Below, piece after piece: positions 1-5,114 of a stretch of 5,192 nt of DNA (within the stretch, counting starts at the first letter, position 1; each line of letters opens with the position of its first letter). The notes under the pieces are model-generated. The model was not told the DNA's origin. It was given only the letters and a program-made list of their open reading frames with translations, and made no database searches. The position numbers were made by a program, and so were the translations under genes. Source of the stretch: an uncultured Clostridia bacterium (GTDB lineage: Bacteria; Bacillota; Clostridia; Oscillospirales; CAG-272); assembly GCA_905235755.1 (NCBI GenBank), contig CAJONA010000094.1:1-5192 (forward strand), given 5' to 3'.

Positions 1-367
1 CGCCGCGCTCCACAAGCGGAGCAACGCTTTCAAGATACCTTTTAATCTCGTCTTTGCCGGCTATAAGCTTCATTTTGTCGCCGGGACAGCCGCGATATCG
101 CTGGCACGCCAGCGCGTAAGCGCGCCGCACGTCATCGACGTATATATTCGGCACGCCGATATATTTTCCGCAGTCTGCGCCGCTTCCGCACACGACGGCT
201 TTTGCTCCCGCCTCGACGGCGTCTCCTATATGAGCGCCGTCGACGGAGAAGAAAACATCGCCGCGCGAGACTTTTCTCGAATCGTCCCGCGGTGTTCCTA
301 TTTCGATCGACGCGTCGAACTCTCCGCGAGAGACTTCGTTTTCCTTTATTAATTGTCCGAGTTTCAT
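1..367 (-). CDS. murE: MurE N-terminal domain (UDP-MurNAc-tripeptide synthetase), partial and atypical at its P-loop
   Basis: MurE is the cytoplasmic ligase that adds the third stem-peptide residue to UDP-MurNAc-L-Ala-D-Glu. Only the first 122 codons are in the window and the frame is open to the left edge. The start is the ATG at 367-365, with a GGAGG at 374-378 and 6 nt of spacing. Residues about 1-100 fit the Mur ligase N-terminal domain: a MKLGQLIKE start, a DDSRKVSRGDVFFSVDGA segment (the usual DSRKVxPGDxFFAxxG) and KYIGVPNIYVDDVRRAYALA. Near residue 100 the family reads KLIGVTGTNGKTT. Here MKLIA is followed directly by GKDEIKRYLESVAPLVERG, with no TGTNGKT ATP-binding loop. The gene lies 51 nt after the PBP stop, the usual murE position in clostridial dcw clusters. 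The identity of the N-terminal part is fairly sure. The left 60 bases may be a rearranged, deleted or misjoined sequence, so function is uncertain. Confidence 0.75.
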   Translation of the reverse strand, partial: MKLGQLIKENEVSRGEFDASIEIGTPRDDSRKVSRGDVFFSVDGAHIGDAVEAGAKAVVCGSGADCGKYIGVPNIYVDDVRRAYALACQRYRGCPGDKMKLIAGKDEIKRYLESVAPLVERG

Positions 368-373
368 GATAAG

Positions 374-405
374 CCTCCGATATGAAAGTATTTTCTTTTC
401 ACATC
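374..405 (-). promoter_or_regulatory. murE ribosome binding site with an adjoining AT-rich hairpin
   Basis: The SD GGAGG (374-378) lies 6 nt before the murE ATG. Directly upstream of it, the minus-strand arms GATGTGAAA (405-397) and TTTCATATC (387-379) pair over 9 bp with one G-U and a 9-nt loop. The hairpin abuts the SD without covering it. The SD is clear; any regulatory role for this weak hairpin is inference. Confidence 0.4.
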
Positions 406-418
406 TTCGGCTTTTGCT

Positions 419-2662
419 TTACTCCGTTTCGTCGGTAAAGCGCATCGTTATTTTTATTATCGTTCCGTATGGGACCTCGCTGTTTTTTTCGACCGACTGC
501 GCGACGACCGTCGTTCCTTCCGACGTTCTGCCGCTTATCGAAACGTTGAGCCCCGCGTCGGTAAGCGCCTTGTTGGCAGCTTCCGCCGTCATGCCGATGA
601 CGTTCGGCACGACCGACACCTCGCTTTTTGATGCGTTCTCGGTGTACAGTATTATCGTGCCGTCCTTTGACAGCGTGCTCGACGATACGGGAACTTGATC
701 GACTACGCTCGTTCCGTCGCCGATGACCTCGTATTTGAGGCCGCTTTCCTTTATCATCGCCTTTGCCGCGTCGAGCGAAAGACCGCGGTAATTCTGCACC
801 GGCACTTCGCGCTCGGCGAGTTCTTCCTCGGTGTAGTTCGGCTCGATGCCGAGGTAGGGAAGAACGTCGGCGAGAAACAGCGAGATATACGGTGCGACAA
901 GCTGACTTCCGTAGATGAGTCCGCGCGTCGGCTCGTCAATCATCATTATGACGGCGATCTCGGCGTCGTCTGACGGCGCGAACGCAACCGTCGAAACTAT
1001 CCTCTTGTTGCCGACAGTGCCTTTTTCCGACGTTCCTGTCTTTGCCGCCACGGAGTATCCCGCGACGTATGCGTTTTTAGCGCCGCCGTTTCCCGCGACG
1101 CCGTCGGCGAGTATTTGGCATATCGTCGCGGCTGTCTCACTGCTTATGACCTGACGGATCTCCTCCGTTTTGTATTCATACAGCACGTTGCCGTCGTCGT
1201 CGACGACGTTTTTGATGAGGTGCGGTGTGACGAGCGTGCCGCCGTTAGCGACGGCGCACACGGATCTGAGCTGTGAGAGCGCCGTTACGTTGTATCTCTG
1301 ACCGAACGAGTAGACCGCAAGGTCGAGTTCGGTGATATCCGCTTCAGCCTTAATTATCGTGTCTCCCTCGCCGGGCAGGTCGACGCCCGTTTTTTCGGTG
1401 AGCCCGAACGCCTTGAAATATTTGCAGAACGCCTCGCCGCCGATGCGCTGCGAGAGGCGCATCATCACGGGATTGCACGACATTTGAAGTCCCTCGGCAA
1501 ATGTGAGCGTTCCGTGCCCGCCGGCTTTATGACAGCGTATCGTCCAGCCGCTGACGACGTACGAGCCGCTGCAAGTGAATATCTCCGTCGGCGTCGAAAC
1601 GTTTTCTTCAAGCGCCATCGACGTTGTAAATATCTTCGATGTCGAGCCGGGCTCGTACGTCTCGGAGATGCATTTGTTGTTCCATTGTTCGAGCTGATAA
1701 GCGCGATACGCGCTTATGTATTCGCTCGACGATTCGCCGTACTGTTTTGCGAGTTCTTCGAGAGCCTCGCCGTAATAGTCGACTACCTCGTACGGATCGT
1801 TGAGGTCGTACGACGGATAAACCGCCATCGCGTATATCTCGCCTGTTTTGGGATTCATCGCTATGCCGCAGGCGCGCGATTCGCACCCCGCTTCGATCGC
1901 CGCTTGTTCGAGATGTTTTTCAAGCGTGTTTTGAATGAAATAATCGAGCGTCAGCGCGATGTGGGCGCCGTTTTCGGCGTCGATGTAGCTTTCGTAATTG
2001 TACGGCATCTGCACGCCGTCGGGGCGCTGTGCCGAGACGATGCTGCCGCTTACACCCGAGAGAATGTCGTTGTACTGATACTCGATCCCGTACAGTCCGC
2101 CGTCTGTTCCGCAAAATCCGAGTACACTGCTCGCAAGCGTCGAGTACGGATAGACGCGCGAGTTTACTTCGACCGTGTGGACAAAATGCGTCAGATCATT
2201 TTCAAGTATAAACGCGCGTATCTCCGTCGCCGTTTCTTCCGAGACGCCGTTCTTTACGGTGACGTCCTTTTGCGTTGTCTTTTTCGATTTTTCGTATATC
2301 GTATCGTATGATATGCCGAGCTTTTCCGAAAGATACGTGCACGCCGTAACACGCTCGTTCTCGCTCTTTATGTCGCAGGGCGACAGATATATCCTCTCCG
2401 ACGTGAACGACGTCGCGAGCACGCGCCCGTTACGGTCGGTGATGTTTCCGCGCGCGGCGGAGATCGGCGTTTCATACACCATTTGCGCTATGACTTTTTC
2501 TTCATAATAACTATTCCTGATTATTTGCAAATAGAACAGCCGCCCGACAAGGAGCAGTGAAAGCGCACAGCATATGATAAAAAGCAGAAAAGAGCGTGCC
2601 GATATCACGGCAGACGCTTTTCCGAGTATTGACGACGGTTTTGAGTTGGAATTTTTATTCAT
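419..2662 (-). CDS. ftsI: Class B penicillin-binding protein with two PASTA domains (FtsI/PBP2B-like septal transpeptidase)
   Basis: This is a membrane-anchored D,D-transpeptidase that crosslinks septal peptidoglycan on the outer face of the membrane. The 747-residue protein has a short basic cytoplasmic tail, one membrane segment at about 25-48 and the PBP dimerisation domain from about 65 (RGNITDRNGRVLA at 71-83). The transpeptidase domain spans about 265-605, with SxxK as S340-T-S-K343 (EPGSTSK), SxN as S395-C-N397 and KTG at 541-543 (KTGTSEKG). Two PASTA repeats follow at about 618-675 and 683-743, the second with VPNVIGMTAEAA. All three catalytic motifs are intact. Length and two PASTA repeats resemble B. 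subtilis PBP2B (two PASTA) more than SpoVD (one), although automatic annotation may call it SpoVD. The ATG at 2662 follows a GGAGG at 2667-2671 with 4 nt of spacing. It sits between the ftsL-like gene and murE, the standard dcw position. A 117-nt gap with a terminator-like hairpin precedes it, so its expression may be set separately from mraZ-rsmH-ftsL. Confidence 0.95.
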   Translation of the reverse strand: MNKNSNSKPSSILGKASAVISARSFLLFIICCALSLLLVGRLFYLQIIRNSYYEEKVIAQMVYETPISAARGNITDRNGRVLATSFTSERIYLSPCDIKSENERVTACTYLSEKLGISYDTIYEKSKKTTQKDVTVKNGVSEETATEIRAFILENDLTHFVHTVEVNSRVYPYSTLASSVLGFCGTDGGLYGIEYQYNDILSGVSGSIVSAQRPDGVQMPYNYESYIDAENGAHIALTLDYFIQNTLEKHLEQAAIEAGCESRACGIAMNPKTGEIYAMAVYPSYDLNDPYEVVDYYGEALEELAKQYGESSSEYISAYRAYQLEQWNNKCISETYEPGSTSKIFTTSMALEENVSTPTEIFTCSGSYVVSGWTIRCHKAGGHGTLTFAEGLQMSCNPVMMRLSQRIGGEAFCKYFKAFGLTEKTGVDLPGEGDTIIKAEADITELDLAVYSFGQRYNVTALSQLRSVCAVANGGTLVTPHLIKNVVDDDGNVLYEYKTEEIRQVISSETAATICQILADGVAGNGGAKNAYVAGYSVAAKTGTSEKGTVGNKRIVSTVAFAPSDDAEIAVIMMIDEPTRGLIYGSQLVAPYISLFLADVLPYLGIEPNYTEEELAEREVPVQNYRGLSLDAAKAMIKESGLKYEVIGDGTSVVDQVPVSSSTLSKDGTIILYTENASKSEVSVVPNVIGMTAEAANKALTDAGLNVSISGRTSEGTTVVAQSVEKNSEVPYGTIIKITMRFTDETE

Positions 2663-2708
2663 ACACCCTCCCCGGACGAATGATTAAACAAAAAGGAGCG
2701 AGGAGCAT
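2655..2708 (-). CDS. Candidate 17-codon leader ORF overlapping the PBP start
   Basis: An ATG at 2708-2706 has a strong SD (GGAGG at 2716-2720, 7 nt spacing). It opens a frame reading MLLAPFCLIIRPGRVYE and stops with TAA at 2657-2655, 8 nt inside the PBP gene in another frame. The SD of the PBP lies inside its codons 13-14, so ribosomes finishing here would be placed to start the PBP. Its own SD and ATG are inside the 2691-2731 hairpin. The short length allows no family assignment, and a chance SD-ATG pair is possible. I see no run of codons typical of amino-acid attenuators. Confidence 0.3.
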   Translation of the reverse strand: MLLAPFCLIIRPGRVYE

Positions 2709-2731
2709 TGTAAATCCTCCCGGCTCCTTTT
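2685..2731 (-). terminator. Terminator-like or attenuator hairpin between ftsL and the PBP gene
   Basis: On the minus strand AAAAGGAGC (2731-2723) pairs perfectly with GCTCCTTTT (2699-2691). After a 3-nt bulge, GAGGA (2719-2715) pairs with TCCTC (2704-2700), leaving a 10-nt loop. A T-rich tail follows (TTTTTGTTT, 2694-2686). Shape and tail match an intrinsic terminator, here inside an operon, so partial termination or attenuation is the likely meaning. The stem includes the SD and the loop the ATG of the candidate leader ORF, so translation and hairpin formation would exclude each other. Confidence 0.55.
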
Positions 2732-2779
2732 ACCGCTACCGGCAATATAAAATATATTTGCGAAATATGAAAATATTAC

Positions 2780-3097
2780 TTATTTTCCGACAGATGCGCC
2801 GCCTTTTGCGATGTCGAATTCCGCATATCTCACTGTGTTTTGCCCCTCTATCGTGTCGATCGTTTGAGTCAGCGTCGCCTTTTCCTCGCGCAGCTGATAT
2901 ATATCGGACTTTATTTGAAGTATCTGCACGGCAGAAAAAACACAAAACAGCAGCACAAACGTGACTGCGATGACGCCTATCAGCGTCAGCGACGGCATCG
3001 GAGATTCCTGACGTATTTTGACCTTTGGGATCTTGTGCGTTTTATACTTTACTCCGCCGTCGGCGGCATTGAGTATCGATTGTACCGTATCAGTCAT
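2780..3097 (-). CDS. ftsL: FtsL-like cell division protein (single membrane segment plus coiled coil)
   Basis: The 105-residue protein has a basic cytoplasmic tail (about 1-35), one membrane helix (about 36-60, rich in I, V, L and F) and a coiled coil (about 61-87, LQIKSDIYQLREEKATLTQTI). This is the shape of FtsL/DivIC-type bitopic division proteins, which link the early divisome to the septal synthase outside the membrane. FtsL sequences diverge strongly, so the call rests on topology, size and position between rsmH and the PBP. The ATG at 3097 overlaps the rsmH TGA by 4 nt (ATGA), and an AGGA lies 5 nt upstream within rsmH; this arrangement implies translational coupling. The tail after the coiled coil (about 88-105, ending KGGASVGK) is short and does not match any FtsL/DivIC C-terminal pattern I can recall. 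Confidence 0.75.
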   Translation of the reverse strand: MTDTVQSILNAADGGVKYKTHKIPKVKIRQESPMPSLTLIGVIAVTFVLLFCVFSAVQILQIKSDIYQLREEKATLTQTIDTIEGQNTVRYAEFDIAKGGASVGK

Positions 3098-4041
3098 ATC
3101 AGTCCTGCTTTCTCCGCCACCCTGAGCTTCGCGCTGTGGGAACGGCGGTTTGTATTTATTTCATCGTTTGACGGGGTTATCGGTTTTTTTGTTATGATCT
3201 TTATTTTCGGCTTGTTGCCGCAAACGCAAACGGGGAACGACGGCGGACATGTGCAGCCTTGCGCGAGATCGTTAAACGTCGTTTTGACCGCTCTGTCTTC
3301 GAGCGAGTGGAACGTTATCACGGCTAGCCTGCCGCCCGCGTTCAGCCGCGAAACTATCGCTTTGATCGTCGGTGCGATGGCGTCGAGCTCGCCGTTGACC
3401 TCGATCCGTATCGCCTGAAACGTCTTTTTCGCCGGATGATGGCCGACCGCGCGCAGTTTTGCGGGGTACGCCGCACAAACGATGTCGGAAAGCTCCGTTG
3501 TCGTCTTTATGGGCGCAATCTCTCGCGCGGAGACGATCTCTTTTGCGATTTTCGGCGCAAAATCATCCTCTCCGTATTCGCTTATCACACGGCGAAGTTC
3601 TTCGTAAGAATATGTGTTTACGACGTCGTATGCGCTTAAATCGGATGAAACGTCCATTCTCATGTCGAGCGGCGCGTCGAGTTTGTATGAAAAGCCGCGC
3701 TCTGCGGTGTCGAATTGATACGACGAAACGCCGAGATCGGCGAGCGCGCCGTCTATCTTGTCTATCCCGAGCGAGTCGAGGATGTTTTCTATATTTATGA
3801 AATTGTCTTTTATGAATGTTATCTTGTCGAGATGATCTGAAAGCCTGTTTCGCGCGGCTTCGAGCGCGTCGCTGTCGCGGTCGATGCAGATGAGCCGCCC
3901 GCCGTCGAGCCTTTTCGCTATTTCGAGCGAGTGGCCGCCGCCGCCCGTCGTGCAGTCGACGTAAATGCCGTCTTTTTTGATATCAAGCGCCTCGATGCAC
4001 TCAAAAAGCATGACCGAGGTGTGAGAAAATTCGCTTATCAT
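3094..4041 (-). CDS. rsmH: 16S rRNA (cytosine(1402)-N(4))-methyltransferase RsmH (MraW)
   Basis: RsmH uses S-adenosylmethionine to methylate N4 of C1402 in the decoding centre of 16S rRNA. The 315-residue length is normal. Visible family motifs are HTSVMLFECIEAL (7-19), the SAM-binding DCTTGGGGHS (29-38), ICIDRDSDAL (51-60), ADLGVSSYQFD (101-111), RGFSYKLDAPLDMRMD (115-130), HPAKKTFQAIRIEVNGEL (202-219), ITFHSLEDR (242-250) and the C-terminal RRSHSAKLRVAEK (299-311). CTCPPSFPVCVC (263-274) is the paired CxC element common in Bacillota RsmH. The ATG at 4041 shares one base with the mraZ stop (TGATG), and a GGAG lies 14 nt upstream, too far for a good SD. Start by re-initiation after mraZ is therefore likely. 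Nothing appears missing. Confidence 0.97.
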   Translation of the reverse strand: MISEFSHTSVMLFECIEALDIKKDGIYVDCTTGGGGHSLEIAKRLDGGRLICIDRDSDALEAARNRLSDHLDKITFIKDNFINIENILDSLGIDKIDGALADLGVSSYQFDTAERGFSYKLDAPLDMRMDVSSDLSAYDVVNTYSYEELRRVISEYGEDDFAPKIAKEIVSAREIAPIKTTTELSDIVCAAYPAKLRAVGHHPAKKTFQAIRIEVNGELDAIAPTIKAIVSRLNAGGRLAVITFHSLEDRAVKTTFNDLAQGCTCPPSFPVCVCGNKPKIKIITKKPITPSNDEINTNRRSHSAKLRVAEKAGLI

Positions 4042-4460
4042 CAGCAGCCCAGCGTCTCCATGAGATCGGCGATCTCGTCAGAGGATTCAAGCTGACGCTC
4101 CGCTTCCCATCCGTCGGCAGACCATATTTCAATGTATGAGCCTGCGCCCGTTATGTAAACGTCGCCGTCGATGCCCGCGTATTCGCGCAGACTTTGCGGT
4201 ATGACCGTACGCCCGTGCGAATCGACCTCCGACTCGCTCGCGCCGGCATACACAAAGCGGCGTATGCGCCTCGCCTGCGCCGGGGGAAGGGCGTTTATCT
4301 TGTCCGTGTACTTTTGCCACTCATCTTCGGGGTAAACGGAAAGGCAACGGTCGATGCCGCGAGTCACGACGAACTTTTCGCCGAGCGCTTCGCGGAATTT
4401 TGCGGGAATGAAAAGTCTGCCTTTTGCGTCTATGTTGTATTTGAATTCACCTAAAAACAC
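4041..4460 (-). CDS. mraZ: MraZ, transcriptional regulator of the dcw cluster (double AbrB-like fold)
   Basis: MraZ is a ring-forming DNA-binding protein that binds repeats in its own promoter and, in E. coli and Mollicutes, controls the dcw operon. The 139 residues carry two SpoVT-AbrB-type halves. The first runs from MFLGEFKYNIDAKGRLFIPAKFREAL (about 1-26), followed by KFVVTRGIDRCLSVYP. The second contains DSHGRTVIPQSLREYAGI (80-97). DAKGR and DSHGR are the paired signature loops. The start is a GTG at 4460-4458; the SD GGAGG at 4468-4472, 7 nt away, and the family's MF(L/M)GE opening fix it. It is the first gene of the cluster. Upstream lie three 10-bp-period repeats that are plausible MraZ boxes, so autoregulation is likely. 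Confidence 0.96.
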   Translation of the reverse strand: MFLGEFKYNIDAKGRLFIPAKFREALGEKFVVTRGIDRCLSVYPEDEWQKYTDKINALPPAQARRIRRFVYAGASESEVDSHGRTVIPQSLREYAGIDGDVYITGAGSYIEIWSADGWEAERQLESSDEIADLMETLGC

Positions 4461-4467
4461 ACCGCGC

Positions 4468-4472
4468 CCTCC
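4468..4472 (-). promoter_or_regulatory. mraZ ribosome binding site (decides the GTG start)
   Basis: On the minus strand AAAAGGAGG is followed by 7 nt and then GTG. This perfect SD selects the GTG at 4460, which also gives the conserved MFLGEF start. No in-frame ATG lies nearby. Confidence 0.85.
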
Positions 4473-4477
4473 TTTTC

Positions 4478-4507
4478 TGTGGAAAAGTTTGTGGAGAATG
4501 TGGAAAA
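4478..4507 (-). promoter_or_regulatory. Three DnaA-box-like 9-mers in the mraZ leader
   Basis: Reading the minus strand, TTTTCCACA (4507-4499), TTCTCCACA (4498-4490) and TTTTCCACA (4486-4478) each differ from the DnaA consensus TTATCCACA only at position 3. The first two abut and the third is 3 nt further. On the plus strand they read TGTGG, so they could instead be oppositely oriented MraZ-type GTGG boxes. Binding is untested; the repeat itself is plain. Confidence 0.4.
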
Positions 4508-4510
4508 CTA

Positions 4511-4540
4511 ACCATTTTGCACCACTTCAAACCACTTTGA
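4511..4540 (-). promoter_or_regulatory. Putative MraZ boxes: three direct repeats at 10-bp period
   Basis: On the minus strand three decamers follow head to tail: cAAAGTGGTT, gAAGTGGTGC and AAAATGGTTA, with the (A)AAGTGG core recurring every 10 bp. MraZ is known to bind short GTGG/TGGG-core repeats at 10-bp period upstream of its own gene. The array covers the predicted start of transcription (about 4538) and the first part of the leader, the place expected for a repressor. Confidence 0.7.
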
Positions 4541-4544
4541 TTAT

Positions 4545-4573
4545 ATTATAGATGAAAATCATCAAAAACGCAA
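4545..4573 (-). promoter_or_regulatory. Predicted housekeeping promoter of the dcw cluster
   Basis: A perfect -10 TATAAT (4550-4545) stands 17 nt from TTGCGT (4573-4568), a weak -35 with TTG only. A second overlapping TATAAT lies at 4545-4540. The predicted start is near 4538, giving a leader of about 78 nt to the mraZ GTG. A-tracts upstream could make up for the poor -35. Confidence 0.6.
4551..4563. promoter_or_regulatory. Small palindrome inside the promoter spacer
   Basis: GATGA AAA TCATC is a perfect 5-bp inverted repeat between the -35 and -10 boxes, where a dimeric regulator could block RNA polymerase. It is short, so chance is a real alternative. Confidence 0.3.
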
Positions 4574-4583
4574 GGGGTTTTTG

Positions 4584-4618
4584 AAAATTTATTAAAAAAG
4601 TTTTAAAAAATTTAAAAA
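4584..4618. promoter_or_regulatory. Phased A-tracts upstream of the promoter (bend or UP element)
   Basis: Runs of 4-6 A begin at 4584, 4594, 4605 and 4614, close to one helical turn apart, just upstream of the -35. Such runs bend DNA and can contact the RNA polymerase alpha subunit. Part of the tract is also the T-tail of the terminator-like hairpin. Confidence 0.4.
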
Positions 4619-4657
4619 GCGCGGAAAACGCGCCGCGCGCGCCCGTCTTTTCCGCGC
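4606..4657 (-). terminator. Intrinsic terminator-like hairpin upstream of the dcw promoter
   Basis: On the minus strand GCGCGGAAAA (4657-4648) pairs perfectly with TTTTCCGCGC (4628-4619) over a 19-nt, very GC-rich loop. TTTTTAAATTTTTT follows. A GC-rich stem with a T-run directly before the mraZ promoter would stop transcription coming from the right. The gene it would serve is not in the window. The large loop lowers confidence. Confidence 0.5.
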
Positions 4658-4756
4658 CGGATTTTCCCGCGCACACAATTTTTCCGCGCAACGTGCATTG
4701 TTCGCGCCGCGTTCTTTCTCGCGCGCCGCACGTATTTCTCGCGCCGTGCGCGAAGG
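4619..4756. repeat. CGCG-rich low-complexity block with repeated TTTYYCGCGC units
   Basis: TTTTCCGCGC (4648), TTTTCCCGCGC (4662), TTTTTCCGCGC (4679), TTCGCGCC (4701), TTTCTCGCGCGCC (4715) and TTTCTCGCGCC (4735) recur at 14-21 nt intervals. No coding frame here looks real. The block ends where the perfect palindrome at 4763 begins. Confidence 0.5.
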
Positions 4757-4762
4757 GCTTAT

Positions 4763-4795
4763 GTACTTTTTCTTTCAGCGCGAAAGAAAAAGTAC
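4763..4795. repeat. Perfect 14-bp inverted repeat
   Basis: GTACTTTTTCTTTC (4763-4776) and GAAAGAAAAAGTAC (4782-4795) are exact inverse copies around the loop AGCGC. From general experience, similar palindromes are scattered between genes of gut Clostridia. I infer a dispersed element rather than a terminator, since no gene ends here. Confidence 0.75.
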
Positions 4796-4826
4796 GAAAA
4801 AGAACGCTTGGCGGTTTGCAGATATT

Positions 4827-4881
4827 CGGCGATTCCGTGTCGCTTCCGGTGCGCAAGCGCATCCGGCTCGACATATCGCCG
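4827..4881. repeat. Long multi-segment hairpin
   Basis: Four nested pairings share one centre: CGGCGAT (4827) with ATCGCCG (4875), TGTCG (4838) with CGACA (4869), CCGG (4846) with CCGG (4863), and TGCGC (4850) with GCGCA (4857). Only small asymmetric bulges separate them, giving 21 paired positions in 55 nt. It could be part of a structured RNA or a palindromic mobile repeat. Confidence 0.65.
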
Positions 4882-4928
4882 AGGTCAATTGCTCATCAAG
4901 CCGTAAGCATGCGACATAGTGCGAACAT

Positions 4929-4945
4929 ATCGCCCCACGGGCGAT
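4929..4945. repeat. 7-bp inverted repeat followed by a T-rich stretch
   Basis: ATCGCCC and GGGCGAT flank a CAC loop, and TTATTTT follows on the plus strand. The shape resembles a small plus-strand terminator, but no plus-strand gene precedes it. ACATATCGCC at 4925-4934 repeats 4871-4880 exactly. Confidence 0.5.
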
Positions 4946-4971
4946 TTATTTTGTACAGATTTTCTATTCTC

Positions 4972-4986
4972 GCACGCATCGCGTGC
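4972..4986. repeat. 6-bp inverted repeat
   Basis: GCACGC and GCGTGC flank ATC. It is short and by itself weak; it is listed because it continues the run of palindromes in this gene-free stretch. Confidence 0.3.
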
Positions 4987-5067
4987 CGATAACGGCAAAA
5001 ATTTATCTTATGCGGCACGCGCTCGCTTCCGGTTTGAACTCGACGGATCTTTGCCCGTTTTCGCCGG

Positions 5068-5090
5068 TAAATTTTGCGGAGCAAAATTTA
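5068..5090. repeat. Perfect 10-bp inverted repeat
   Basis: TAAATTTTGC and GCAAAATTTA are exact inverse copies around a GGA loop. No open frame uses it sensibly. Confidence 0.65.
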
Positions 5091-5114
5091 GAAACCAAAG
5101 GAGCTGTGCGACGA

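Noticed and set aside
1195..1208. 14-bp perfect palindrome CGTCGTCGACGACG
   Set aside because: It falls in the PBP gene where the protein reads VVDDD; repeated GTC and GAC codons explain it.
1484..2311. 275-codon open frame on the plus strand
   Set aside because: It lies wholly antisense to the PBP gene, is rich in Arg, Val and Ala as expected of a complement frame, and shows no domain. The PBP motifs prove the other strand is coding.
2591..2596. Possible later start for the PBP near its membrane segment
   Set aside because: The ATG at 2662 has a good SD and supplies the usual short basic cytoplasmic tail; no better-placed start was seen.
2840..3418. 192-codon plus-strand open frame
   Set aside because: It is antisense to both ftsL and rsmH, spanning their junction, with no recognisable domain. 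It is a shadow of the true genes.
4527..4874. 115-codon minus-strand frame upstream of mraZ
   Set aside because: It reads through the palindrome at 4763-4795, the CGCG block, the terminator hairpin and the promoter. Its low-complexity Arg/Phe/Lys composition and lack of an SD argue against a gene.
4929..4950. Plus-strand intrinsic terminator
   Set aside because: The stem is only 7 bp with a broken T-run and there is no plus-strand gene upstream, so it is listed as a repeat instead.
4693..4992. Plus-strand frames of 73-99 codons with an FFF...KEK segment
   Set aside because: The segment is only the translation of the palindromic repeat. There is no SD and no domain.
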